From positions 53,087 to 117,086 of the forward strand of contig NZ_KB895348.1 of the NCBI RefSeq assembly GCF_000374805.1: 64,000 bases of DNA, in the 5' to 3' direction. The notes below the pieces were generated by a model. The model saw only the letters and a program-made list of their open reading frames with translations, was not told the origin of the DNA and did not search any database. Below are positions 30,588 to 39,258 of this stretch, piece by piece (within the stretch, counting starts at the first letter, position 1; each line of letters begins with the position of its first letter). Source of the DNA: Chitiniphilus shinanonensis DSM 23277. Its GTDB lineage: Bacteria; Pseudomonadota; Gammaproteobacteria; Burkholderiales; Chitinibacteraceae. The translations under genes and the position numbers were made by a program.

Positions 30588-31400
30588 TCAAAAAGACGCG
30601 ACCAATTCGACCTGCCCCAGGCTGCGCCCCAGGAAGCGCTCGCCAATGGTCTGGAAACGCACCGGCACGTCGGTCACGTGGTAGCGGTATTGCGGGCGCT
30701 CGCGACTGGGGTTGGCCAGGCCCTGGCTTTGCAGCAGCTCGGCGGCCTCGTCGGCGATGGAGATCGCGGAATCGACCAGCTGGATATGCCCGCCCGCCAC
30801 GTCCTGCAACAGCGGCTTGAGCAGCGGGTAGTGGGTACAGCCGAGCACCAGGGTGTCGATGCGCTCGACGAATACCGGCTTGAGGTATTCCTCGGCGGTC
30901 ATGCGCGTCACCGCGTGGTCCAGCCAGCCCTCCTCCACCAGCGGCACGAACAGCGGACACGCCTGCGAATAGACGCGGCAATCCTGGTTGAGCTGGTGGA
31001 TGGCGCGGGCGTAGGCGTTGCTGTTGATGGTGGTAGGCGTGCCGATCACGCCGATGCCGCCGGAACGGGTAAGCGCCGCCGCGTTGGCCGCGCCGGCCTC
31101 GATCACGTCGAGCACCGGCACCGGCGCGTTGGCGCGCACCGCGTCGGCGGCCACGGCGGCCATGGTGTTGCAGGCGATGATCAGCAGCTTGACCTGCCGG
31201 TGCAGCAGGAAGTCGACGATCTGCTGGGTGTAGTGCTCGATGGTGGCGACCGACTTCACGCCGTACGGCACGCGCGCGGTATCGCCGAAGTAGGTGATGT
31301 TCTCGAAAGGCAGACGATCCATCAGCGCCCGGACGACGGTCAGGCCGCCGATGCCGGAATCGAAGACGCCAATGGCACTGCGGGGATCTGGGGTGGACAT
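30588..31400 (-). CDS. murI: Glutamate racemase
   Basis: Interconverts L- and D-glutamate to supply D-Glu for peptidoglycan. 270 residues, normal length. The N-terminal FDSGIGGLTVVRAL and GDTARVPYG are family hallmarks; the two catalytic Cys residues lie in IIACNTMAA (about residue 75) and LGCTHYPLL (about 186). It is not obviously in an operon with its neighbours: repeat arrays flank it on both sides. Confidence 0.97.
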   Translation of the reverse strand: MSTPDPRSAIGVFDSGIGGLTVVRALMDRLPFENITYFGDTARVPYGVKSVATIEHYTQQIVDFLLHRQVKLLIIACNTMAAVAADAVRANAPVPVLDVIEAGAANAAALTRSGGIGVIGTPTTINSNAYARAIHQLNQDCRVYSQACPLFVPLVEEGWLDHAVTRMTAEEYLKPVFVERIDTLVLGCTHYPLLKPLLQDVAGGHIQLVDSAISIADEAAELLQSQGLANPSRERPQYRYHVTDVPVRFQTIGERFLGRSLGQVELVASF

Positions 31401-31502
31401 GGAATACGGCTCCGCACGGCCGCGACCGACGCGACCGGAAACGCGCGATTCTACGCCGCCACGATGACGGCCAGAAGCGGGGCGATGCTACGGAGTGAAA
31501 CG

Positions 31503-31582
31503 GGGGGGGTGAGGGGTGAGGGGTGAGGGGTGAGGGGTGAGGGGTGAGGGGTGGCAGGGTAATGTCAGCATCTTTACCCTGC
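31503..31582. repeat. Family C: tandem GGGTGAG units and hairpin
   Basis: Seven or so GGGGTGA units (31503-31553) run into the hairpin GCAGGGTAA / TTACCCTGC (31554-31582). The loop GGGTAATGTCAGC resembles the GGGTAACGTCAAAAGC core of the copies at 16 kb and 20 kb. It lies between pxpA (stop side) and murI (start side). Confidence 0.75.
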
Positions 31583-31605
31583 AACGCCTTGCTCCCCTGC
31601 CCCGC

Positions 31606-32361
31606 TCACGCCAGCAGTGGTGACATCACCTTCACGCCGCGCCGCTCCAGCATGGCGCGGGTGGCGCGGGCCAGCGCCAGGGCGTGCGGACCGTCGCCGT
31701 GCAGGCACAGGCTGTGCGCGGCCAGCGGCAGCCAGGTGCCGTCGGCGGTCTGCACGCCGCCGGACAGCGCCAGGCTTTCCGCCTGTGCCACGGCGGCGGC
31801 CTCGTCGGCCAGCACCGCGCCGGGCTGGCTGCGCGGCATCAGCGAGCCGTCGTCCAGGTAGGCGCGATCGACGAAAGCTTCGGCGATGGTGGTCAGGCCC
31901 TGGTAGTTGCCGGCCTCGATCAGCGAGGAGCCGGCCAGCCCCATCAGCGCCAGGTCGGGATCGATCTCGCGCACGGTGGCGGCGATCAGCGCGGCCAGCC
32001 CGGGATGGCACGCCGCGTCGTTGTACAGCGCGCCGTGCGGCTTCACGTACGCCACGGCGACCCCTTCCTCGATGCAGACCGCCTTCAGCGCCCACAGCTG
32101 GGCGGTGATCGATTCGGCCAGCCGCATCTGTGAGATGTCCAGCGACACCCGGCCGAAATGCTCGCGGTCGGGATAGCTGGGGTGGGCACCGATCACCACG
32201 CCGTGCTGGCAGGCCAGCCGCACGGCGGCGCGCATGCTGTCCACGTCGCCGGCATGGCCGCCGCAGGCGATGTTGGCCGACGAGATCAACGCCATCAGCC
32301 CGGCGTCGTCGGCGCAGCCCTCGCCCAGGTCGGCGTTCAGGTCGATGCTCGTTGCTGCCAT
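31606..32361 (-). CDS. pxpA: 5-oxoprolinase subunit PxpA (LamB/YcsF family)
   Basis: Subunit of the ATP-dependent 5-oxoprolinase PxpABC, which hydrolyses 5-oxoproline to glutamate. The ATG at 32361 follows GGAG and gives 251 residues. Hallmarks are the N-terminal SIDLNADLGEGCADDAGLM, SANIACGGHAGD, GAHPSYPDREHFGR and YVKPHGALYN. The start lies 25 bp inside the end of pxpC, so the pxpB-pxpC-pxpA genes are one overlapping operon. Confidence 0.96.
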   Translation of the reverse strand: MAATSIDLNADLGEGCADDAGLMALISSANIACGGHAGDVDSMRAAVRLACQHGVVIGAHPSYPDREHFGRVSLDISQMRLAESITAQLWALKAVCIEEGVAVAYVKPHGALYNDAACHPGLAALIAATVREIDPDLALMGLAGSSLIEAGNYQGLTTIAEAFVDRAYLDDGSLMPRSQPGAVLADEAAAVAQAESLALSGGVQTADGTWLPLAAHSLCLHGDGPHALALARATRAMLERRGVKVMSPLLA

Positions 32362-33281
32362 CGCAGGCTCCTTTCCAGATGTTCCAGCCATTGTCGTTGC
32401 GCGGCCAACGCGGCCAGCGCCTGCGCCGGCTCCACCTCGGCGAAGCGCAGCGCCTCGCCGGGCCGGAATTGCGCGGCACGCCACAGGTCGGCCGCGATCA
32501 CCATCAGCGGCTTGGCGTAACCGCCGGTGGTCTGCGCGTCGGCCAGCAGCAGGATGGGCTGGCCCGACGGCGGCAATTGCACCACGCCGGGCAACACCGC
32601 GTGGGAATCGAGTTCGGCCGAATCGTTCAATGCCAGCGCCGGTCCGCTCAGCCGCGCGCCCATGCGGTTGCTGGCCGGTGTCACCGTCCAGTCGCTGGAC
32701 AACAGCGCGCGCTGCGTGTCGCGCGGCAACAGCCCCCACTCCGGCCCCGGCAGCACGCGCAGCACCTGGCCGCGCGGCGGCGCCATCACCGCGCAATGCG
32801 GCGGCAGGGTTTCCACCGGCCCGAGCGGCAGTTGGTCGCCCGCCTGGACCGCGCGCCCCTGGAAGCCGCCCAGGTCGGCGAGCAGGCCGGTGGAACGGCT
32901 GCCCAGCACCGGCGGCACGTCGATGCCGCCCGCCACGTTCAGATAGATGCGCGCGCCGTGCGCGGCATAGCCCAGGCGCAGGCTGGCGCCGGCTGCGGCG
33001 TCGAGCACGCGCCAGCCGCGCACCGGCGCGCCGTCGAGCGTGGCGCCGACCGCCGCGCCGGTCAGCGCGAAGCGCGTGGCGACCTCGAACACCAGCTCCA
33101 GCCCGCCGAGGGCGATCTCCAGCGCGGCGCAATCCGGCGCGTTGCCGAGCAGCAGGTTGCCGACGCGCAGGGCGATTTCGTCGCAGGCGCCCCCGGCCGG
33201 CACCCCCAGGAAGCGGTAGCGGACGCGCCCCAGATCCTGCACCGTGCTCTGCGGGCCGGGCTTGCGGATCAGCAGCGTCAT
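32337..33281 (-). CDS. pxpC: 5-oxoprolinase subunit PxpC (carboxyltransferase/KipA type)
   Basis: 314-residue subunit of 5-oxoprolinase, homologous to B. subtilis KipA and to urea amidolyase carboxyltransferase-like domains. Recognised by MTLLIRKPGPQSTVQDLGR, FLGVPAGGACDEIALRVGN, GGIDVPPVLGSRST and DSHAVLPGVVQLPPSGQPI, then QTTGGYAKPLMVI. The ATG overlaps the pxpB stop (ATGA). Confidence 0.95.
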   Translation of the reverse strand: MTLLIRKPGPQSTVQDLGRVRYRFLGVPAGGACDEIALRVGNLLLGNAPDCAALEIALGGLELVFEVATRFALTGAAVGATLDGAPVRGWRVLDAAAGASLRLGYAAHGARIYLNVAGGIDVPPVLGSRSTGLLADLGGFQGRAVQAGDQLPLGPVETLPPHCAVMAPPRGQVLRVLPGPEWGLLPRDTQRALLSSDWTVTPASNRMGARLSGPALALNDSAELDSHAVLPGVVQLPPSGQPILLLADAQTTGGYAKPLMVIAADLWRAAQFRPGEALRFAEVEPAQALAALAAQRQWLEHLERSLRWQQRAST

Positions 33282-33931
33282 GCGATGTCCTCGATGCAAA
33301 AGCGCACGGTATCGCCCGGCGCCAGCAGGCCGGGCGTTTCGCGATAGGGGTCGAACAGCACGGCGGTGGTGTGGCCGATCAGCTGCCAGCCGCCGGGCGA
33401 CGGCATCGGGTAGATGCCGGTCTGCGCGCCGCCGATGGCCACCGCGCCGGTGGGCACCGCCAGGCGCGGGTCGGCACGGCGCGGGGCAGCAAGGCGCGGG
33501 TCCAGCCCGCCCAGGTAGGCGAAGCCGGGCAGGAAGCCCAGGCAGTAGACGGTGTAGTCGGGCGCGGCGTGCAGTTCGGCCGCTTCGCGCGGGGTCATGC
33601 CGGCATGCTCGGCGACCAGCGCCAGGTCGGGGCCGTGCTCGCCGCCGTAGCGCACCGGCACCGTCACCACCTGGCCGGACGCCAGCTCCACGCCGACACT
33701 GTTGGTCCAGGCGCCTTCCAGCGCACGGATCACCACCCGCGCGGCGGTGGTCAGCGGATCGAAATGTGCGGTGAGGTTGCCCATGCCGAGAATCCATTCC
33801 ACCTGCGGCAGGCGCTGTTCCAGCGCATGCCACGCGGCCCAGAGCCGTCGCTGCGCCGCCAGGTCCAGGCCCACGGACAACACCAGCGCGGTTTCGCCCA
33901 GCGGCTGGATCGAAGGGGAGATTTCGTTCAC
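33278..33931 (-). CDS. pxpB: 5-oxoprolinase subunit PxpB (KipI type)
   Basis: 217-residue partner of PxpC, homologous to B. subtilis KipI. The start is GTG at 33931 (MNEISPSIQPLGETALVL), which overlaps the queG stop codon as GTGA. Family features are LGETALVLSVG, the loop DYTVYCLGFLPGFAYLGGLD, PRLAVPTGAVAIGGAQTGIY and SPGGWQLIGHT. The 4-bp overlaps on both sides show tight translational coupling from queG to pxpA. Confidence 0.95.
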   Translation of the reverse strand: MNEISPSIQPLGETALVLSVGLDLAAQRRLWAAWHALEQRLPQVEWILGMGNLTAHFDPLTTAARVVIRALEGAWTNSVGVELASGQVVTVPVRYGGEHGPDLALVAEHAGMTPREAAELHAAPDYTVYCLGFLPGFAYLGGLDPRLAAPRRADPRLAVPTGAVAIGGAQTGIYPMPSPGGWQLIGHTTAVLFDPYRETPGLLAPGDTVRFCIEDIA

Positions 33932-34998
33932 GCCGCCGCTCCATGCCGGGCCAGCGCCCAGGCCACGTGTTCGCGCACCAGTTCGCTGGCGTCGTCGCGG
34001 CGCGCCTGCAACGCGGCCACCACCGACGGCGTGGTGCGCGCATTGCCCAGTCCGACCGCCAGGTTGCGCAGCCAGCGTTCGTGACCGATGCGGTAGATGG
34101 CGCTGCCGGCGAGGTTGCGTTGGAAGTCGGCTTCGCTCCAGGCGAACAGCTCCACCAGCGTCACGTCGTCCAGGCCGTTGCGGATCTGGAAATCGAGTTC
34201 GCGGCTGTCGGCGGCGAAGCGGTTCCACGGGCAGACCAGCTGGCAGTCGTCGCAGCCATAGACGCGGTTGCCGATCAGCGGGCGCAGCGCCAGCGGGATG
34301 GGGCCTTTCAGTTCGATGGTCAGGTAGGACACGCAACGGCGCGCGTCCACGGTATAGGGCGCGACGATGGCCTGGGTGGGGCAGAAGTCCAGGCAGCGGG
34401 TGCAGCGTCCGCAGTGCTCGACCGCCGTCGGCGCGTCGTGTGGCAGATCCAGGTCGGTGAACAGTTCGCCGATGAAGAAGAACGAACCGTGGTCGCGATG
34501 GATCAGCAGCGTGTGCTTGCCGCGCCAGCCCAGGCCCGCCTGTTTGGCCAGCTCCACCTCCAGCACCGGCGCGGAATCGACGAACACCCGGTGGCCGAAC
34601 GGACCGATGCGCGCAGCCAGCCGATCCGCCAGGGCCTGCAATCTGGCGCGCAGCACCTTGTGGTAGTCGCGACCGAGCGCGTAGCGCGATACGTAGGCCT
34701 TGGCGTCGTCGGCCAGCACCGCTTCGCTGTCCGCGGCCGACGGCGGCAGGTACGGCAGGATCACGCTGACGATGCTGCGCGTGCCCGGCACCAGCTCGGC
34801 CGGCCGCGCACGCTTCAGCCCGTGGCGTGCCATATAATCCATCTCGCCGTGGAAACCGGCCTCCAGCCAGGCCAGCATGCCGGCCTCGGCGTGCGCCAGA
34901 TCGGGGCCGGTGATCGCCGCGCGGGCAAAGCCCAGCTCCGCGGCCCATCGCCGGATATCCGCCACCACCGCCTGTTTGTCCACCACCGCTTCGTCCAC
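33928..34998 (-). CDS. queG: Epoxyqueuosine reductase QueG
   Basis: Iron-sulfur, cobalamin-dependent enzyme for the last step of queuosine biosynthesis in tRNA wobble positions. 356 residues. Two 4Fe-4S clusters are indicated by CGRCTRCLDFCPTQAI (near residue 190) and CDDCQLVCPWNRF (near 240). The N-terminal AAITGPDLAHAEAGMLAWLE and GEMDYMARHG are typical. It is the first gene of a - strand run into pxpBCA and is divergent from tsaE with only 17 bp between the starts. Confidence 0.97.
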   Translation of the reverse strand: MDEAVVDKQAVVADIRRWAAELGFARAAITGPDLAHAEAGMLAWLEAGFHGEMDYMARHGLKRARPAELVPGTRSIVSVILPYLPPSAADSEAVLADDAKAYVSRYALGRDYHKVLRARLQALADRLAARIGPFGHRVFVDSAPVLEVELAKQAGLGWRGKHTLLIHRDHGSFFFIGELFTDLDLPHDAPTAVEHCGRCTRCLDFCPTQAIVAPYTVDARRCVSYLTIELKGPIPLALRPLIGNRVYGCDDCQLVCPWNRFAADSRELDFQIRNGLDDVTLVELFAWSEADFQRNLAGSAIYRIGHERWLRNLAVGLGNARTTPSVVAALQARRDDASELVREHVAWALARHGAAA

Positions 34999-35015
34999 AG
35001 CCTGCCGAGCCCTTT

Positions 35016-35492
35016 ATGTCTGTCTTCGATGATACGCGAAAGCCTTACCTGCCCGACGAGGCCGCCACCCTGGCGCTGGGCGCCGCCCTGGCGCAAGCGG
35101 TGCGGCCAGGGCTGGTGGTGTTCCTGGAAGGCGACCTCGGCGCGGGCAAGACCACGCTCACCCGCGGCATGCTGCGCGCGCTGGGCTACGCCGGGCGCGT
35201 GAAAAGCCCCACCTACACCTTGGTTGAACCTTATACGCTTTCGAACTTATACTTGTATCACTTTGATTTATATCGCTTTCACGACCCCCTAGAATGGGAA
35301 GACGCCGGATTCCGGGATTATTTCAACCCGCAGAGCGTCTGCCTGATCGAATGGGCCGATAAAGCCGAAGGGCTGCTGCCGTCGCCGGACCTGTTGATCA
35401 GGCTGGCGCCGGAGGGCCAGGGGCGACGGGCCGAGATCGTCGCCGCAACACCGCTTGGAACCGAATGTCTCGCTCGCCTCGCCCTGAATTGA
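35016..35492 (+). CDS. tsaE: tRNA threonylcarbamoyladenosine ATPase TsaE
   Basis: P-loop ATPase needed for t6A tRNA modification together with TsaB/TsaD. 158 residues with Walker A GDLGAGKTTLTRG near residue 40, SPTYTLVEPY and the conserved LYRFHDPLEWED and CLIEWADKAEG. Codons at 35220-35290 are strikingly AT-rich for this genome and contain a promoter-like pair. Its end overlaps the start of amiC by 28 bp, the classic tsaE-amidase-mutL-miaA arrangement. Confidence 0.96.
   Translation: MSVFDDTRKPYLPDEAATLALGAALAQAVRPGLVVFLEGDLGAGKTTLTRGMLRALGYAGRVKSPTYTLVEPYTLSNLYLYHFDLYRFHDPLEWEDAGFRDYFNPQSVCLIEWADKAEGLLPSPDLLIRLAPEGQGRRAEIVAATPLGTECLARLALN
35225..35254 (+). promoter_or_regulatory. Candidate sigma-70 promoter inside tsaE
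   Basis: TTGAAC (35225-35230), an 18-base spacer and TATACT (35249-35254) within an AT-rich island of the tsaE coding sequence. It could drive amiC and the mutL-miaA genes independently. By-eye match only. Confidence 0.45.
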
Positions 35493-36772
35493 TCGACGCC
35501 GACCGCCGCCGCCTGCTGGGTGGCGCGGCCGGCGCCCTGCTGCTGTCGGTGCTGCCGGTCGGCGCCCGCGCCGCCGCGCCCACCGTGGTCGCCGTGCGCA
35601 TGTGGCCGGCGGACGCCTATACCCGCGTCACCCTGGAATCCGACGCCCCCCTTACCTTCAAGCAGTTCCTGCTCAAGAACCCGGATCGGCTGGTGGTCGA
35701 TCTGGAAGGCGTGGAGCTGAACAGCGAACTGCAAAGCCTGGCCGGCAAGCTGACGGCCGACGACCCGTACATCCAGCAACTGCGCGCCGGCCGCTTCAAA
35801 CCCGGCGTGGTGCGGGTGGTGATCGACCTCAAGACCGAGATCAAGCCGCAGGTGTTCACGCTGCCGCCGGTGGGCGAGTACCGCAACCGACTGGTGATCG
35901 ACCTCTACCCCGCGGTGCAGAACGACCCGCTGCTGGCTTTCCTCGACGAACAACAGACCAGCGCCTCGGCCCCCGCCGTGGCGGCGGCGCCCACGCCGAC
36001 GCCGACGCCGGCCAGCAGCAAGCCGCAGGTGGTGGAGCGCAGCGACCTCAAGGTGGATCGCCTGGTCACCGTGGTGCTCGACCCCGGCCACGGCGGCGAG
36101 GACCCGGGCGCTGTCGGGCCCGGCGGCAACCGCGAGAAGACCGTGGTGTTGCAGATCGCCAACCGCCTGAAGGCGCTGCTGGAGAAGGAACCCAACATCC
36201 GGGTGGTGATGACGCGCGACGGCGACTACTTCGTGCCGCTGGGCACGCGGGTGCGCAAGGCACGCGCCGCCAAGGCCGACCTGTTCGTGTCGCTCCATGC
36301 CGATGCCTTCACCCGGCCGGACGCCAACGGCTCGTCGGTGTTCGCGTTGTCCGAGCGCGGCGCCACCTCCACCGCCGCCAAATGGCTGGCACAGACCCAG
36401 AACGACGCCGACCTGATCGGCGGGGTGAAGATCGATACCAAGGATATCCACCTGGCGCGCACGCTGATGGATCTCACCCAGACCGCCACCATCAACGACA
36501 GCCTGAAGCTGGGCAAGGTGATGCTGGGCGAGCTGGGCAATATCAATCGCCTGCACAAGGCGCAGGTGGAGCAGGCCGGCTTCGCGGTGCTGAAGGCGCC
36601 CGACATCCCGTCGGTGCTGGTGGAAACCGCGTTCATCTCCAACCCGTCCGAAGAGCGCAAGCTGATCAGCGACGACTACCAGCAGCAGATGGCCAACGCG
36701 TTGCACCAGGGCATCAAGCGCTATTTCGCCGCCAACCCGCCCGCGCCGCGCACCAAGGTCGCCCGCGGCTGA
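35465..36772 (+). CDS. amiC: N-acetylmuramoyl-L-alanine amidase (AmiC type)
   Basis: Periplasmic septal peptidoglycan amidase for daughter-cell separation. 435 residues with a twin-arginine-type signal (DADRRRLLGGAAGALLLSVL). An N-terminal AMIN domain (about 40-145, VVAVRMWPADAYTRVTLESD) targets the septum. A Thr/Pro linker leads to the Amidase_3 domain (about 195-425) with zinc ligands in VLDPGHGGEDPGA, the metal-binding Glu of NREKTVVL, His in FVSLHADAF and catalytic Glu in SVLVETAFISNP. It overlaps tsaE; an intrinsic terminator follows. Confidence 0.95.
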   Translation: MSRSPRPELIDADRRRLLGGAAGALLLSVLPVGARAAAPTVVAVRMWPADAYTRVTLESDAPLTFKQFLLKNPDRLVVDLEGVELNSELQSLAGKLTADDPYIQQLRAGRFKPGVVRVVIDLKTEIKPQVFTLPPVGEYRNRLVIDLYPAVQNDPLLAFLDEQQTSASAPAVAAAPTPTPTPASSKPQVVERSDLKVDRLVTVVLDPGHGGEDPGAVGPGGNREKTVVLQIANRLKALLEKEPNIRVVMTRDGDYFVPLGTRVRKARAAKADLFVSLHADAFTRPDANGSSVFALSERGATSTAAKWLAQTQNDADLIGGVKIDTKDIHLARTLMDLTQTATINDSLKLGKVMLGELGNINRLHKAQVEQAGFAVLKAPDIPSVLVETAFISNPSEERKLISDDYQQQMANALHQGIKRYFAANPPAPRTKVARG

Positions 36773-36790
36773 GAAGCCGGCGCCCAGCAG

Positions 36791-36818
36791 AAAGCCCCTC
36801 GCAAGAGGGGCTTTTTTT
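36791..36818 (+). terminator. Intrinsic terminator after amiC
   Basis: AAAGCCCCTC-GCAA-GAGGGGCTTTTTTT. It separates amiC from mutL; the - strand gene at 36836 ends just beyond it. Confidence 0.92.
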
Positions 36819-36835
36819 GTGTCGCCGCAGGCCGA

Positions 36836-37207
36836 TCAAGCACTGGTATTGAGTATGCTGCCCGTGGAATACGGAATGCTCTGCTGCTCGCCGTTCGGGT
36901 CCTGGGTGACGAAGTTGAGGTTGTTGCTGGTGTCCGGCTGTACCGTCCAGGTGACGTTCTGGTTGTTCTGCTCGGCCATCACCGCCATGTAGATATCCAT
37001 GTTGTTCTGCGCGGTGTTCGACAGATACAGCACATCGGCCATCTGCTTCTGATCGTCGCTCAACTGTGGGCGGGCCGGGTCGACCTCGCCGGTTGTGGGA
37101 GCGCTGGTCGCCACTTGATTGGCGGCATTGGTCGCCGAGGGCGCCGTGGCGCGCTGGGTTTGTTGCAGCGCTTGCCAATTGGACGACTGGACCGATCCGA
37201 CATTCAT
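36836..37207 (-). CDS. Hypothetical protein, 123 residues, Gln/Asn-rich
   Basis: The ATG at 37207 (MNVGSVQSSNWQALQQTQRA) has GGAG 8-11 bp upstream. The protein is rich in Gln, Asn, Thr and Ser, has no signal peptide or membrane segment, and a central helix QLSDDQKQMADVLYLSNTAQ. The composition resembles secreted type III or flagellar accessory proteins, but I do not recognise the family. It sits between amiC and mutL on the opposite strand, interrupting the usual amidase-mutL adjacency. A weak sigma-54-like GG/GC pair lies upstream (37237-37250). Confidence 0.7.
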   Translation of the reverse strand: MNVGSVQSSNWQALQQTQRATAPSATNAANQVATSAPTTGEVDPARPQLSDDQKQMADVLYLSNTAQNNMDIYMAVMAEQNNQNVTWTVQPDTSNNLNFVTQDPNGEQQSIPYSTGSILNTSA

Positions 37208-37236
37208 GATGGCATCTCCAAGAAATAATTCAGAAT

Positions 37237-37250
37237 GCAACTATATATCC
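37237..37250 (-). promoter_or_regulatory. Weak sigma-54-like promoter upstream of the 123-residue gene
   Basis: The - strand reads GGATATATAGTTGC: GG and GC spaced by 10 bases with TTGC intact, but the CACG of the consensus is missing. Position fits a leader of about 30 nt. Confidence 0.25.
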
Positions 37251-37404
37251 GGCCTTTAAGCCCTACTGAGTAAATAGTGCGGCAAGAACGGCGATAGTTT
37301 TGCCAAAGTGCCCCCGCTGAGCCGCCGCCCAGCGTTTTCTCCCGACGAGTGGGAGGCCAAGCGGCTGATATACTGCCGTTTTTCCGCCGTACCCCCGCCC
37401 CGCC

Positions 37405-39258
37405 ATGCCCCGCATCCAGATCCTTTCCGACACCCTGGTCAACCAGATCGCCGCCGGCGAAGTGGTCGAACGACCCGCCAACGCCTTGAAGGAACTGGTG
37501 GAAAACAGCCTGGACGCCGGCGCCGACAACCTCAACATCGAGTTGCTGGCCGGGGGCACCAAGCTCATCAAGGTGATCGACGACGGCGGCGGCATCGAGC
37601 GCGACGATCTGCACCTGGCGCTGCATCGCCACGCCACCAGCAAGATCCGCAGTTTCGACGACCTGTCGCGCGTGGCGACGCTGGGCTTTCGTGGCGAGGG
37701 GCTGGCGTCGATCGCCTCGGTGTCGCGCCTGGTGCTGACCAGCCGCTTCGAAGGCGCCCCGCACGCCTGGCGCGTCGAGGCCGATCACGGCGGTGTCGGC
37801 GAGCCGGAACCGGCGGCGCTGGCGATGGGCACCACGGTCGAAGTGCACGAGCTGTATTACCAGACCCCGGCGCGGCGCAAATTCCTCAAATCCGACGCCA
37901 CCGAGTTCGCCCACTGCGAGGATGCGGTGAAGCGGCTGGCGCTGGCCAACCCCGGCAGGCAGTTCACGCTGACCCACAACGGCCGCGCACAGTTGCGCCT
38001 GACCCGGGGCGACCTGGCGCGACGCTGCGCCGAGTTGCTGGGCGACGAATTCGTGCAGAGCGGCGTGCGCCTGGACGAGCGCGTCGGCCCGCTGCGGCTG
38101 TGGGGCATCGCCGGCTCGCCCACGCTGTCCAAGGCCAGCCGCGATGCGCAGTATTTCTTCGTCAACGGCCGCTTCGTGCGCGACAAGGTGGTCCAGCACG
38201 CGCTGCGCGAAGCCTACCGCGACGTGCTGCACCACGACCGCCATGCCGCGTACTGCCTGTTCCTGGAGCTGGATCCGGAAGGCGTGGACGTGAACGTCCA
38301 CCCGACCAAGATCGAGGTGCGCTTCCGCGAAAGCCAGGGCATCTACCGCTTTGTGTTCTCGGCGTTGTCCAAGGCGCTGTCGGGCACCCGCGCCGGCCAG
38401 ACGCCGGCCAACGTCGATCCCGAAACCGGCGAGATCCTGGCCTCCGCCGCGCCGCCGACAACGCAGCCCGCCAGCGGCTGGAAACCGCAGGACTACGCGC
38501 AGCAGGCATATCGCCAGCAACCGATGCCGTTGCCGATGGCCAGCGAACCGCTGGCGACCTACGACCGCCTGTTCGGCGACCTGAAGCGCGATCCGGTGGC
38601 GGTGGCCGAACCGCCGCCCACGTGGACCGGCTTCGCCCCGTCGCCCGCGATGCCGGCCGACGACGAGGACGGCATCCCGCCGCTGGGCTTCGCCGTGGCA
38701 CAGCTGCACGGTGTCTACGTGCTGGCACAGACGGCCGACGGCCTGATCGTGGTCGACATGCACGCCGCGCACGAGCGCGTGGTCTACGAAAAGCTGAAGC
38801 ACGCGCTCGACCTGGAACGCATGCCCACCCAGCCGCTGCTGATCCCGCACCTGTTCCCGGCCGAGCGGCTGGACGTGGCCACGGTGGAGGATCACCAGGA
38901 CGCGCTGCTGGCGCTGGGCTTCGACCTGTCGGTGGCCTCGCCCACCCAACTGGCGATCCGCGGCGTGCCGCTGCTGCTGAAGGATGCCGACGCGGTGGAA
39001 CTGGCACGCGCGGTGCTCAAGGACATCCGCGAGGTCGGCGCCAGCCAGGCGCTGGCCGGACGACGCAACGAGCTGCTCGCCACCATGGCCTGCCACGGCG
39101 CGGTGCGCGCCAACCGCTCGCTCACCATCCCCGAGATGAACGCGCTGCTGCGCGAAATGGAGGCCACCGAGCGCTCCGGCCAGTGCAACCACGGCCGGCC
39201 GACCTGGTTCCGCCTGACCATGAAGGAGCTCGACGGGCTCTTCATGCGGGGACAGTGA
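37405..39258 (+). CDS. mutL: DNA mismatch repair protein MutL
   Basis: GHKL ATPase that couples MutS mismatch recognition to strand incision. 617 residues. The N-terminal ATPase has [48 protein letters not shown] and [17 protein letters not shown] Pro/Gln/Ala linker (about 330-420) leads to a C-terminal dimerisation domain with [14 protein letters not shown] and [20 protein letters not shown]. The stop codon overlaps the ATG of the next gene (ATGA-type). Confidence 0.98.
   Translation: MPRIQILSDTLVNQIAAGEVVERPANALKELVENSLDAGADNLNIELLAGGTKLIKVIDDGGGIERDDLHLALHRHATSKIRSFDDLSRVATLGFRGEGLASIASVSRLVLTSRFEGAPHAWRVEADHGGVGEPEPAALAMGTTVEVHELYYQTPARRKFLKSDATEFAHCEDAVKRLALANPGRQFTLTHNGRAQLRLTRGDLARRCAELLGDEFVQSGVRLDERVGPLRLWGIAGSPTLSKASRDAQYFFVNGRFVRDKVVQHALREAYRDVLHHDRHAAYCLFLELDPEGVDVNVHPTKIEVRFRESQGIYRFVFSALSKALSGTRAGQTPANVDPETGEILASAAPPTTQPASGWKPQDYAQQAYRQQPMPLPMASEPLATYDRLFGDLKRDPVAVAEPPPTWTGFAPSPAMPADDEDGIPPLGFAVAQLHGVYVLAQTADGLIVVDMHAAHERVVYEKLKHALDLERMPTQPLLIPHLFPAERLDVATVEDHQDALLALGFDLSVASPTQLAIRGVPLLLKDADAVELARAVLKDIREVGASQALAGRRNELLATMACHGAVRANRSLTIPEMNALLREMEATERSGQCNHGRPTWFRLTMKELDGLFMRGQ

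Noticed and set aside
35220..35290. Foreign insertion in tsaE
   Set aside because: The AT-rich stretch encodes residues conserved in TsaE, so it is a codon-choice feature, not transferred DNA.
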